This document shows, piece after piece, positions 25,160-32,519 of a stretch of DNA of 64,000 nt; the first letter of the stretch is position 1; the number at the start of each line of letters is the position of its first letter. Location of the stretch: the NCBI GenBank assembly GCA_027317105.1, contig DAHVFH010000132.1:35200-99199 (forward strand), read 5' to 3'. Source of the DNA: Cytophagales bacterium (GTDB lineage Bacteria; Bacteroidota; Bacteroidia; Cytophagales; Cyclobacteriaceae). The translations under genes were made by a program, and so were the position numbers. Under the pieces are notes generated by a model that saw only the letters and a program-made list of their open reading frames with translations, did no database searches and was not told the DNA's origin.

Positions 25160-27424
25160 CTACATTTTTGACTGAGATACTTGAAGGTTTTTACCAAAAG
25201 GCTGATCGTAAAACCTTTTCCCAGTGGCTTTATAAAGTACATTTGCTACCGCTGCAAAAATGGGTGGGAACAAAGGTTCTCCAAGACCAGTTGGATCCTT
25301 ATCGTTTTTTACGAAATGGATTTCGATGGACTTAGGCGCTTCTTTCTGTCTGATTAATCTGTATTTATCAAAGTTCTTTTTTTCAGGAACTCCCTCTACG
25401 AAAGTCAGTTCACCAAACAACGCATTCCCGATACCATCAACAATGCCACCTTCACCCATATTCTTTGCAGCATCCGGATTGACCACAATCCCGCAGTCCA
25501 CAGCCGCATACACCTTTTGAAAAACGGCTTGTTTGTCTTTCATCTCCAAATCAAGCACTTGGGCTACATAGGTGTTATGACAGAAGTAGGCAGCAACACC
25601 GCGATGAACGTTTGGTTTTGATTCGCCCCACTTAGATTTTTCTTTCACCAACTTCAACACACCAGCATAGCGATCTACATCATAGTCATTTTTCTGCCCT
25701 ATCGGTTTTGTTTTGGCTCGCTCCAATAGTTCAAGCCGAAAGTCAATTGGATCTTTACCTGCCAGTTCGGCCAGTTCATCAAGGAATGATTGCTCGGCAC
25801 CTGCTATGAAATTAGATCTCGGTGCACGGAAGGCACCGATCGTGATATTGGAATCTAAACTCCACCCTTCCGCTAAATAATTATCAACCGCCCCGGCCGG
25901 AAACCGGTTAGCGTGTACAGCGTGTTCTGGGATACCGCCACCTTTTACATGAAAGGCAATCAAATTATTGTCTTTATCAAAGGCGGCTTTGTAGGTAGCA
26001 ATATAGGTAGGCCGATAGATTCCATAGGTCATATCATCTTCACGGGTGTAAACCATTTTTATTGGTGCATTCACTTTTTGTGATATCACCGCGGCTTCCA
26101 CCATGTGATGGGCATACGCACGCAGGCCAAATCCCCCGCCCATTCTGGCCAATTTAATGTTGACATTCTTTTTTGGTATGCCTAGTCGGGCTGCGATGGT
26201 ACCCGCTATAAACTCAGGTGCTTGCGTAGGCCCGTAAATTTCCACTTTGTCGCCTGTAACATGGGCGAAGCAGTTCACCGGCTCCATGGTATTGTGTGCG
26301 AGATAAGGAGCGGTGTAGGTTCTTTCCAAAACTTTAGCCGCATTCCTAAACGCCTCTTCAGGATCGCCATCTTTCCGGAGAACATTCGCGGGCTTTTTCA
26401 TCATCTCAGCCATTCGAGTTGCATGGCCTTGGGTACTCTCCAATCCACCTGGAACTTTTACCGTTTGCTTTCCACCCCAACCATTCATAACGTAGCTGGA
26501 ATCAGAAATTTTTTCCCACTCGATCTTCAATGCCTTCTTCGCATTCATCACTTCCCACGTTGTGTTACCAACAATGGCAACCATTTCCGTAAAGGTCTCG
26601 GTATCGAAGGCGTTGCGCTCGTAATCTTCCAGAAGGGTTTTGATAGTAATAACATCTTTGATGCCTGGCATTGATTTAGCGGCAGCATCATCTACCGATT
26701 TTAATTTCAGTCCAAAGGCAGGTGGATGGACGATCATTGCAATCAACATTCCCTCGCGATCAAAGTCGATTCCAAACAACGACTTGCCCGATACGATATC
26801 TTTACCATCCACATTTTTTGTCGATGTACCAATAATCTTAAAGTCAGTAACTCCCTTTAAGGGCACATTCTTTGGCACTTCTACTCCAGCTGCCTTGGAA
26901 GCCATCTCCCCATAGCTGGCTTTCTTGCCACTGGCCTTATGATAAATTTTTCCTGCTTCCGTACTAATTTCGGTTGAAGAAACATTCCAGGTTTGTGCAG
27001 CCGCGTTAACCAGCATTTGCCGAGCCGTTGAACCTGCTGCACGAAGCGGTTTCCAACCCAGCAGAATCCCCATACTTCCGCCGGTGAACTGGCGCTGGAA
27101 TCGTTCCGGATAGAAATCTGCTTGCTGAACCGTTACATCTTTCCAATCAACATCTAGCTCTTCTGCCAAAATCATGGGCATTGAAGTTTTCACATTCGAC
27201 CCAAACTCAGGATTGGCAGACATCAGTGTGACTTCTCCGTTTTCTTTTATTTTAATGTAGCTATTCAATTCAAACCATTCTTCAGAAAGGTTTAATTCTT
27301 CCATTTCCTCTTTTTGTAATCCGGCCAAGCCATTAAAGCTTAGCATCATCCCACCACCGGCTAATGCAGAAGCCTTTAAAAAAGATCTTCGGTTTATATT
27401 TGATTTAATGCGTGTCATATTCAT
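25160..27424 (-). CDS. IorB-like molybdopterin-binding oxidoreductase subunit, copy 2
   Basis: 754 residues from the ATG at 27424 (a GTG at 27427 and another ATG at 27418 are alternatives). Tat signal INRRSFLKASALAGGGMM; the equivalent of the lipobox reads LAGL, so this copy lacks the cysteine and should be soluble in the periplasm. It has RMGGGFGLRAYAHHM (Leu in place of the Arg seen in the other copies), FRAPRSNFIAGAEQSFLDEL and GLGEPLFPP with the catalytic Glu near 716. It follows its 2Fe-2S partner by 12 bases, an intact iorAB-type pair. Confidence 0.9.
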   Translation of the reverse strand: MNMTRIKSNINRRSFLKASALAGGGMMLSFNGLAGLQKEEMEELNLSEEWFELNSYIKIKENGEVTLMSANPEFGSNVKTSMPMILAEELDVDWKDVTVQQADFYPERFQRQFTGGSMGILLGWKPLRAAGSTARQMLVNAAAQTWNVSSTEISTEAGKIYHKASGKKASYGEMASKAAGVEVPKNVPLKGVTDFKIIGTSTKNVDGKDIVSGKSLFGIDFDREGMLIAMIVHPPAFGLKLKSVDDAAAKSMPGIKDVITIKTLLEDYERNAFDTETFTEMVAIVGNTTWEVMNAKKALKIEWEKISDSSYVMNGWGGKQTVKVPGGLESTQGHATRMAEMMKKPANVLRKDGDPEEAFRNAAKVLERTYTAPYLAHNTMEPVNCFAHVTGDKVEIYGPTQAPEFIAGTIAARLGIPKKNVNIKLARMGGGFGLRAYAHHMVEAAVISQKVNAPIKMVYTREDDMTYGIYRPTYIATYKAAFDKDNNLIAFHVKGGGIPEHAVHANRFPAGAVDNYLAEGWSLDSNITIGAFRAPRSNFIAGAEQSFLDELAELAGKDPIDFRLELLERAKTKPIGQKNDYDVDRYAGVLKLVKEKSKWGESKPNVHRGVAAYFCHNTYVAQVLDLEMKDKQAVFQKVYAAVDCGIVVNPDAAKNMGEGGIVDGIGNALFGELTFVEGVPEKKNFDKYRLIRQKEAPKSIEIHFVKNDKDPTGLGEPLFPPIFAAVANVLYKATGKRFYDQPFGKNLQVSQSKM

Positions 27425-27436
27425 CACGGTTAAGGT

Positions 27437-27892
27437 TTAAGATTTGGCAGCGGTCTTTATTGCTGCTTTGATTCTCAGATAAGTACCGCATCGGCAGAGA
27501 TTTCCATTCATGGCATTATCGATGTCTTCATCGCTCGGGTTGGGCTTTCGTTTGAGCAAGGCAACCGCACTCATGATTTGACCAGCCTGGCAATAGCCGC
27601 ATTGAGGCACATCGTGTGCTAACCACGCTTTCTGTACAGGATGATCTACGTTTTCAGAAATTCCTTCAATGGTGGTTATTTCTTTGTTCACTGCGGCAGC
27701 GGCAGGCAACTGACAAGAGCGAACAGCATTACCATTGAGATGTATTGTGCACGCACCACATTGTGCAATGCCACATCCGTACTTAGTGCCAACTAATTTT
27801 AAGTGATCGCGCAATACCCAAAGCATGGGTGTTTTCGGATCTACGTCTACGGTCTTTTTCTTTCCGTTTACCTTCAGGTTGATTGTTGCCAT
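27437..27892 (-). CDS. IorA-like 2Fe-2S subunit, partner of copy 2
   Basis: 151 residues with two [2Fe-2S] domains: a plant-type cluster with Cys40, 45, 48 and 60 (YGCGIAQCGACTIHLNG) and a helical cluster with Cys98, 101, 133 and 135 (QCGYCQAGQ, NLCRCGTY). It passes electrons from the molybdenum site to an acceptor. No signal peptide of its own, so it probably rides with the Tat-bearing IorB. About 75-80 percent identical by eye to the copy at 32040. It is 92 bases downstream of an aldo/keto reductase gene. Confidence 0.93.
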   Translation of the reverse strand: MATINLKVNGKKKTVDVDPKTPMLWVLRDHLKLVGTKYGCGIAQCGACTIHLNGNAVRSCQLPAAAAVNKEITTIEGISENVDHPVQKAWLAHDVPQCGYCQAGQIMSAVALLKRKPNPSDEDIDNAMNGNLCRCGTYLRIKAAIKTAAKS

Positions 27893-27984
27893 GGCTCAAA
27901 ATTTATTTTATCAAACACATTTCTATTTTAAAATTAACTAAACAAACCCAACAATTACTACAAAATTCAAAACATCTCTTCATT

Positions 27985-28836
27985 TCACAAATCCAGTTTT
28001 CTGCCAGCAAGCCATTTGACCATCGCGGGATCACGATGGTCAAAGAAAGCGCTCGTTTTTTGATCGAGCGTTTGAATGAGTTGGATGTCTTCATCACTCA
28101 ATCGAAAATCAAAAATATTGAAGTTCTCTTCCATTCTTTCTTTTCGCACCGATTTTGGAATGGCTACAATTCCTCTTTGGGTTAACCAACGAAGTACAAC
28201 GTGCGCAATTAACTTATCGTATTTCTTTCCGATTGAGGACAGTAAATCATTTTTGAAAAGATCATTCTTTCCTTCTGCAAAAGGTGCCCACGATTCTTGT
28301 TGTACACCATTTCCGATCAGAAACTTTTGTGTTTCGATTTGCTGGTTAAAGGGATGCGTTTCAATTTGATTGACAGCCGGAACAATCTTGTTAAATGACA
28401 TCAAGTCCATCACTCGGTCCGGCTGAAAGTTACTTACCCCAATCGCTCGCGTCTTGCCTTCCTTGTACAGTTCCTCCATCGCTCGCCACGCACCGTGAAC
28501 ATCATTATACGGCTGGTGAATCAAATACAAATCGAGGTAATCAAGCTGAAGTTTCTTCAATGATTTTTCAAGCGCCTTCTTTGTGCTCTCATACCCCGCA
28601 TCCTGAATCCAAAGTTTTGTAGTGATGAATAGTTCTTCTCGCTTCACACCACTTCTTTTGATCGCTTTGCCAACGGCTTCTTCATTTTGGTATGAGGCTG
28701 CAGTATCAATTAAGCGATAACCTACCTGAATGGCATCGTACACACTTCGTTCGCATTCATTCGGATCGGATACCTGAAATACACCGAATCCAAGGATAGG
28801 CATTTCAATTCCGTTATTGAGTTTTACAGTTTGCAT
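27985..28836 (-). CDS. Aldo/keto reductase, AKR5-like
   Basis: 283 residues beginning MQTVKLNNGIEMPILGFGVFQ. The tetrad is Asp/Tyr in RLIDTAASYQNEEAVGKA, Lys in LFITTKLW and His in LYLIHQPYND; the C-terminal IPKSVRKERMEENF binds NADPH 2'-phosphate. This is the 2,5-diketo-gluconate/methylglyoxal reductase subgroup. It heads the minus-strand run AKR-IorA-IorB-AKR-IorB and faces the divergent AraC regulator. A decayed gene tail ends 3 bases upstream of its ATG. Confidence 0.93.
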   Translation of the reverse strand: MQTVKLNNGIEMPILGFGVFQVSDPNECERSVYDAIQVGYRLIDTAASYQNEEAVGKAIKRSGVKREELFITTKLWIQDAGYESTKKALEKSLKKLQLDYLDLYLIHQPYNDVHGAWRAMEELYKEGKTRAIGVSNFQPDRVMDLMSFNKIVPAVNQIETHPFNQQIETQKFLIGNGVQQESWAPFAEGKNDLFKNDLLSSIGKKYDKLIAHVVLRWLTQRGIVAIPKSVRKERMEENFNIFDFRLSDEDIQLIQTLDQKTSAFFDHRDPAMVKWLAGRKLDL

Positions 28837-28839
28837 CTC

Positions 28840-29137
28840 TTATTCTTTAGTCGAGTTTCCTTTCTTTAACCACTTCGACATCAGGTCTTCTGTCTCAATG
28901 TTGCTCAAATCAGAAAATGGAAAGTGTGTGTATTTCCTTCGATGCGGATCTCTGGTAATGGATGAACATCAACAAGCCTTCGATGATAAAAATCTTCCCT
29001 TTGATGCGATTCATGTTAGAAGTGGAGTTTTTATTTATTTTCACCACAAAGATGCGGTCAGTTAAGGATTCCTGACTTATATGGATTACTGGTTTGCCTA
29101 CCAAATTCACTGATTCACTGATTGTATTGATTATCAT
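28840..29137 (-). pseudogene. Frameshifted C-terminal remnant, alpha/beta-hydrolase-like
   Basis: The 345-base gap between the aldo/keto reductase and the AraC gene holds decayed coding sequence. One minus-strand frame ends HFPFSDLSNIETEDLMSKWL then KKGNSTKE-stop at 28840; the neighbouring frame supplies VHPLPEIRIEGNTHT just before it. Joined, they resemble the end of an alpha/beta hydrolase around its catalytic histidine (GNTHFPFSDLSN). A third frame farther up (residues FIIEGLLMFIHYQ) may continue it. Needs at least one indel, so it is non-functional. Confidence 0.4.
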
Positions 29138-29181
29138 CTGACAGAACTGTTTAAATTTGAGTCACAAAACACAGAACTATT

Positions 29182-30081
29182 ATGGAAGAGATATTGAAGT
29201 TTGATTCCATCAGTCAATACAATAGTTTTAACAATCAGGAGACTTTGCATCCCTTGGTCAGCGTCATCGATTTTTCAAAGGCTACTCCACGGAGATTAAG
29301 GAAAACATATTTCGGTTTTTATTTGGTCTTGCTTAAAGATGTTGAATGTGGCGACCTTCGTTATGGAAAAAATACCTACGACTATCAGGAGGGTACACTG
29401 ATTTTTCTGGGCCCAGGCCAGATCATGGGTGCAAATGGAGGCAAGGAACTTTATCAACCAAAAGGCTTTGGTATCGTTTTTCATGCTGATTTGATAAAAG
29501 GAACTTCACTCGGACGCCATATTGACGATTATACTTTTTTCAGCTATAAGGTGAATGAAGCACTGCACGTCTCTGAGCGCGAACGCCAGCTCGTATTGGA
29601 TTCCTTTTCAAAGATCAAATACGAACTGGAACATGCAGTAGACAAACACAGCAAAACGTTGGTCACTGACAATATCGAATTGCTACTGAATTACTGCGTT
29701 CGATTTTACGATCGCCAGTTCATTACACGCGATCATGCACACAATGGAATCCTTGAAAGATTTGAAACTCTTCTTATCGAATTCTTTTCTTCCGAGAAGC
29801 CACAAGAAGTAGGGCTACCTTCGGTCGCCTATTGTGCAAGTGCGTTTCACCTATCTCCAAATTACTTTGGCGATCTGGTTAAAAGAGAAACCGGCAAATC
29901 CGCACACGAGTTTATACAACTTAAGTTGATGGAGGTTGCCAAGGAAAGAATTTTTGATAGGTCTAAATCGGTGAGTGAAATTGCTTACAGTCTGGGATTC
30001 AAATATCCGCAGCACTTCACGCGGGTGTTCAAGCAACTTGTGGGGGTTTCCCCGCTTGAATATCGCAGCTCGATGAATTAG
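29182..30081 (+). CDS. AraC-family transcriptional regulator
   Basis: 299 residues: an N-terminal sensing domain (about 1-185, cupin-like strands around DYQEGTLIFLGPGQIMG) and a C-terminal double helix-turn-helix (about 200-298) with SVAYCASAFHLSPNYFGDLVKRETGKS and SVSEIAYSLGFKYPQHFTRVFKQLVGVSPLEYR, the AraC signature. Divergent from the aldo/keto reductase and molybdenum oxidoreductase genes across 345 bases, it is the obvious candidate regulator of that cluster; effector unknown. Confidence 0.93.
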   Translation: MEEILKFDSISQYNSFNNQETLHPLVSVIDFSKATPRRLRKTYFGFYLVLLKDVECGDLRYGKNTYDYQEGTLIFLGPGQIMGANGGKELYQPKGFGIVFHADLIKGTSLGRHIDDYTFFSYKVNEALHVSERERQLVLDSFSKIKYELEHAVDKHSKTLVTDNIELLLNYCVRFYDRQFITRDHAHNGILERFETLLIEFFSSEKPQEVGLPSVAYCASAFHLSPNYFGDLVKRETGKSAHEFIQLKLMEVAKERIFDRSKSVSEIAYSLGFKYPQHFTRVFKQLVGVSPLEYRSSMN

Positions 30082-30221
30082 ACCGAGCGGTTTGAGCAAA
30101 GTTTCATATTTGAAAAAAGCCGGTGCCCCCTCAAATGGTATTGTGGCTTCAAACCTGTTATACCGAGCGACCTATAAAATTCTTCGGTGTCAATCTGTGG
30201 CAAAATGGCAGTAGCGGTATA

Positions 30222-30665
30222 TCAGTTGTTAACCAATTTAACTGAAACCGAATTTATGCAAAACCTTAGCCCAGTTGGTGGCGGGCCGTCAGGGAAAACA
30301 TGGCCAAGGTGACAATCACACACATTGCACTCCACCTCAATGCGCACCATGCCATAACTTTCATCTTTGGTATATTTTACTACGTTATTTTCGGCCGGCA
30401 AGCTAAAACTAGGCCAGCCAGATTTTGATTCAAATTTCGTGCGTGAATCGAAGAGTATTGTTCCGCAGCAACGGCAAGCATAGATACCCGGCTCGTGAGC
30501 TTCACAGTACGCTCCGCTAAAAGCGCGCTCCGTGCCTTTCTTCCTGCAGATAAGAAATTCTTCGGGGGTCAAAATTGTCTTCCACTCGTCTTGACTTTTG
30601 TCAAGCCTGCAAGGCGGAGATTCATTTCCTTTGCTGGCGTATTGCAGCACGTCCAGCCATTTCAC
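30222..30665 (-). CDS. msrB: Peptide-methionine (R)-S-oxide reductase
   Basis: 147 residues from a GTG start. MsrB reduces the R-epimer of methionine sulfoxide in proteins. The catalytic cysteine lies in LRFCINSVSV near the C-terminus; the structural zinc site is formed by YACRCCGTILF and VECNVCDCHLGHVF. FESKSGWPSF is also conserved. No signal peptide, so cytoplasmic. The GTG comes 2 bases after the stop of a 35-codon upstream gene, so they are likely coupled. Confidence 0.95.
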   Translation of the reverse strand: MKWLDVLQYASKGNESPPCRLDKSQDEWKTILTPEEFLICRKKGTERAFSGAYCEAHEPGIYACRCCGTILFDSRTKFESKSGWPSFSLPAENNVVKYTKDESYGMVRIEVECNVCDCHLGHVFPDGPPPTGLRFCINSVSVKLVNN

Positions 30666-30667
30666 GG

Positions 30668-30775
30668 CTAAAAGTTCTTAGACGCACGCTTGGCTTTCTT
30701 CTCAGCGCGTTTTTCCTTTATCGTTTTGGCTGCTGGTTTTTTTTCTTCTTTCTTTTTGTCTTGTCCTTTTGACAT
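30668..30775 (-). CDS. 35-residue lysine-rich small protein
   Basis: A short frame starting at the ATG at 30773-30775: MSKGQDKKKEEKKPAAKTIK, then EKRAEKKAKRASKNF. More than 40 percent of residues are Lys or Arg, with alternating acidic residues, so it is expected to be an extended or helical nucleic-acid-binding tail-like protein. A consensus promoter precedes it and msrB starts 2 bases after its stop, which argues for translation. Function unknown. Confidence 0.55.
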   Translation of the reverse strand: MSKGQDKKKEEKKPAAKTIKEKRAEKKAKRASKNF

Positions 30776-30797
30776 AATGGTGGGATTTAGTTTATGC

Positions 30798-30828
30798 CAA
30801 AAGTAAATATTCGGAATTCAAAATTCAA
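30798..30828 (-). promoter_or_regulatory. Promoter for the 35-codon gene and msrB
   Basis: On the minus strand TTG (30826-30828), 20 bases, and TACTTTTG (30798-30805) match the Bacteroidota consensus, 22 bases before the small gene. The -33 box is embedded in an ATTCAAAATTCAAC-type dispersed repeat. Confidence 0.6.
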
Positions 30829-30931
30829 CACTGAATATTTAAAATTTTCGAACGTCAACACTTCCGAACGTTAAAGCTTTTCATCCTCATCACTTTCACT
30901 TATTTTTACCATTCAATTTAATTAACATTTC

Positions 30932-31639
30932 ATGGGACGGGTATTTGAAAAAAGGAAACATAAGATGTTTGCGCGCTTTGATAGGATGGCGAAAGGGTTT
31001 ACACGCATTGGAAAAGACATTGCGATTGCAGTAAAGCAGGCTGGCCCTAATCCTGACAACAATCCCCGGCTGCGGATGGCCATCCAAAATGCCAAAGGGA
31101 TTAATATGCCTAAAGATCGAGTTGATGCGGCCATCAAGCGTGCATCCACCAAAGAGGAGAAAGATTTTCAGGAAGTCATTTATGAAGGCTATGCTCCGCA
31201 TGGCGTTCCCATAATAGTTGAATGTGCAACTGACAATCCCACCCGCACGGTAGCCAATGTGCGGTTGCATTTCTCTAAAAATGGTGGAAGTATGGGTAAC
31301 TCTGGTTCGGTCGCATTTCTTTTCGAACGAAAGGGGGTGATTAAATTTGACCCGGCCAAACTCAACCTCGAAGAATTAGAACTTGACTTGATTGATGCAG
31401 GAGCCGAAGACATTCAACAGGATGAAGAAGAGATAACCGTTTATACTTCGTTTACTGAGTTTGGGCATTTCTTAAAATTTATGGAAGCCAAACATCTGGA
31501 CTCCAAAAGTTCGGGCCTTCAATACATCCCTACAACCACAAAAGAACTCACCGAAGCAGAACAAGATGAGGTCTTAAAATGTGCCGAGGCTATTGAAGAG
31601 GATGATGACGTGCAAAGTGTGTATCACAATTTGGCGTAA
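30932..31639 (+). CDS. YebC/PmpR-family protein
   Basis: 235 residues. Compared with standard YebC (which begins AGHSKWANIKHRK), the N-terminus reads MGRVFEKRKHKMFARFDRMA, a known variant in this phylum. The hallmark segments GPNPDNNPRLRMAIQNAKG, MPKDRVDAAIKRA and YEGYAPHGVPIIVE are present, and the acidic C-terminus ends VQSVYHNLA. Members act as DNA-binding regulators or, for one subgroup, aid ribosomes at polyproline; which applies here is not clear. It is divergent from msrB. Confidence 0.92.
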   Translation: MGRVFEKRKHKMFARFDRMAKGFTRIGKDIAIAVKQAGPNPDNNPRLRMAIQNAKGINMPKDRVDAAIKRASTKEEKDFQEVIYEGYAPHGVPIIVECATDNPTRTVANVRLHFSKNGGSMGNSGSVAFLFERKGVIKFDPAKLNLEELELDLIDAGAEDIQQDEEEITVYTSFTEFGHFLKFMEAKHLDSKSSGLQYIPTTTKELTEAEQDEVLKCAEAIEEDDDVQSVYHNLA

Positions 31640-32039
31640 GCAACTCATTACATGAGGAACTTAGTGTCTTTGTGACCGAATCCCGAATCTGGGCGTCATC
31701 GTACTTATCAATGATAACCGCGAAGTGGCGTTTTCTTTTAAAGCTTGGTTAGGAATGGCAGTGCCATGTTTAATTTAACCGATGATAGCGCGCGGAACCT
31801 TTATGATCGGTTGTTCGTCTCCTCACGTCTCCTTACGAACAACAGGGGTAAGAAAATATTCTCTCATTTTCATAAATCCCGATTCAATTTCAGGCACTTC
31901 AAATGTCATTCAACAACAAAAAAGGGCAGGTTACATCAGAAATTTGCCATTACTTGATTTTCGTAAGTAAATGTTTGATTTACGTATTAACTTAGCTGTA
32001 AATTATAGTTGATTACATATTCATTAAATCTGAAAAATC
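31640..32039 (+). other. 400-base gap without a recognisable gene
   Basis: Frames in this stretch of up to about 70 codons have no coding character. It holds the inverted repeat at 31810-31843. A TTTG (31974-31977) followed 21 bases later by TAAATTAT (31999-32006) is a poor candidate promoter for the iorAB-like pair starting at 32040. I see nothing else. Confidence 0.5.
31810..31843. repeat. Inverted repeat with internal direct repeat
   Basis: Perfect 9-base arms GTTGTTCGT and ACGAACAAC enclose a 16-base loop containing a second CGTCTCCT copy (the first spans the arm/loop boundary). No T-tract follows on either strand, so it is not a typical terminator; a protein-binding site or mobile-element relic is possible. 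Confidence 0.5.
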
Positions 32040-32501
32040 ATGGCAGCCATCAATCTGAAAGTGAACGGGAAAAAACAAGCCGTTGACATTGACCCCACCA
32101 CCCCCATGCTTTGGGTATTGCGCGATCACTTGAACCTTGTCGGCACAAAGTTTGGTTGCGGCATTGCGGCCTGTGGTGCCTGCACCATCCTGGTCGAAGG
32201 AAACGCGGTGCGTTCTTGCCAATTGCCGGTATCTGCGGCAGCGAACAAAGAGATTACTACCATCGAGGGGCTTTCAGAAAACGGAGACCATCCGGTGCAG
32301 CAAGCCTGGCTCGAGCATGATGTGCCACAATGCGGCTATTGTCAAGCTGGACAAATTATGAGCGCTGTTTCATTGCTCAAAAGCAACCCCAATCCTTCAG
32401 ACGAGGACATTGACAATGCCATGAGTGGAAATATTTGCCGATGCGGAACTTATGTGCGCATTAAGGCCGCCATCAAGACAGCCGCTAGTATTAAATCATA
32501 A
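32040..32501 (+). CDS. IorA-like 2Fe-2S subunit, partner of copy 3
   Basis: 153 residues with the same eight cysteines as the copy at 27437 (Cys40, 45, 48, 60; 98, 101, 133, 135: FGCGIAACGACTILVEG, QCGYCQAGQ, NICRCGTY). It relays electrons from the molybdenum cofactor subunit. It precedes its IorB partner by 18 bases. No signal peptide, so export would depend on the Tat signal of the large subunit. Confidence 0.93.
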   Translation: MAAINLKVNGKKQAVDIDPTTPMLWVLRDHLNLVGTKFGCGIAACGACTILVEGNAVRSCQLPVSAAANKEITTIEGLSENGDHPVQQAWLEHDVPQCGYCQAGQIMSAVSLLKSNPNPSDEDIDNAMSGNICRCGTYVRIKAAIKTAASIKS

Positions 32502-32519
32502 ACCTAAAAGGATTACACC

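Noticed and set aside
31745..31957. 70-codon plus-strand frame in the 400-base gap
   Set aside because: No promoter, no recognisable pattern, and contains the inverted repeat; reads as chance.
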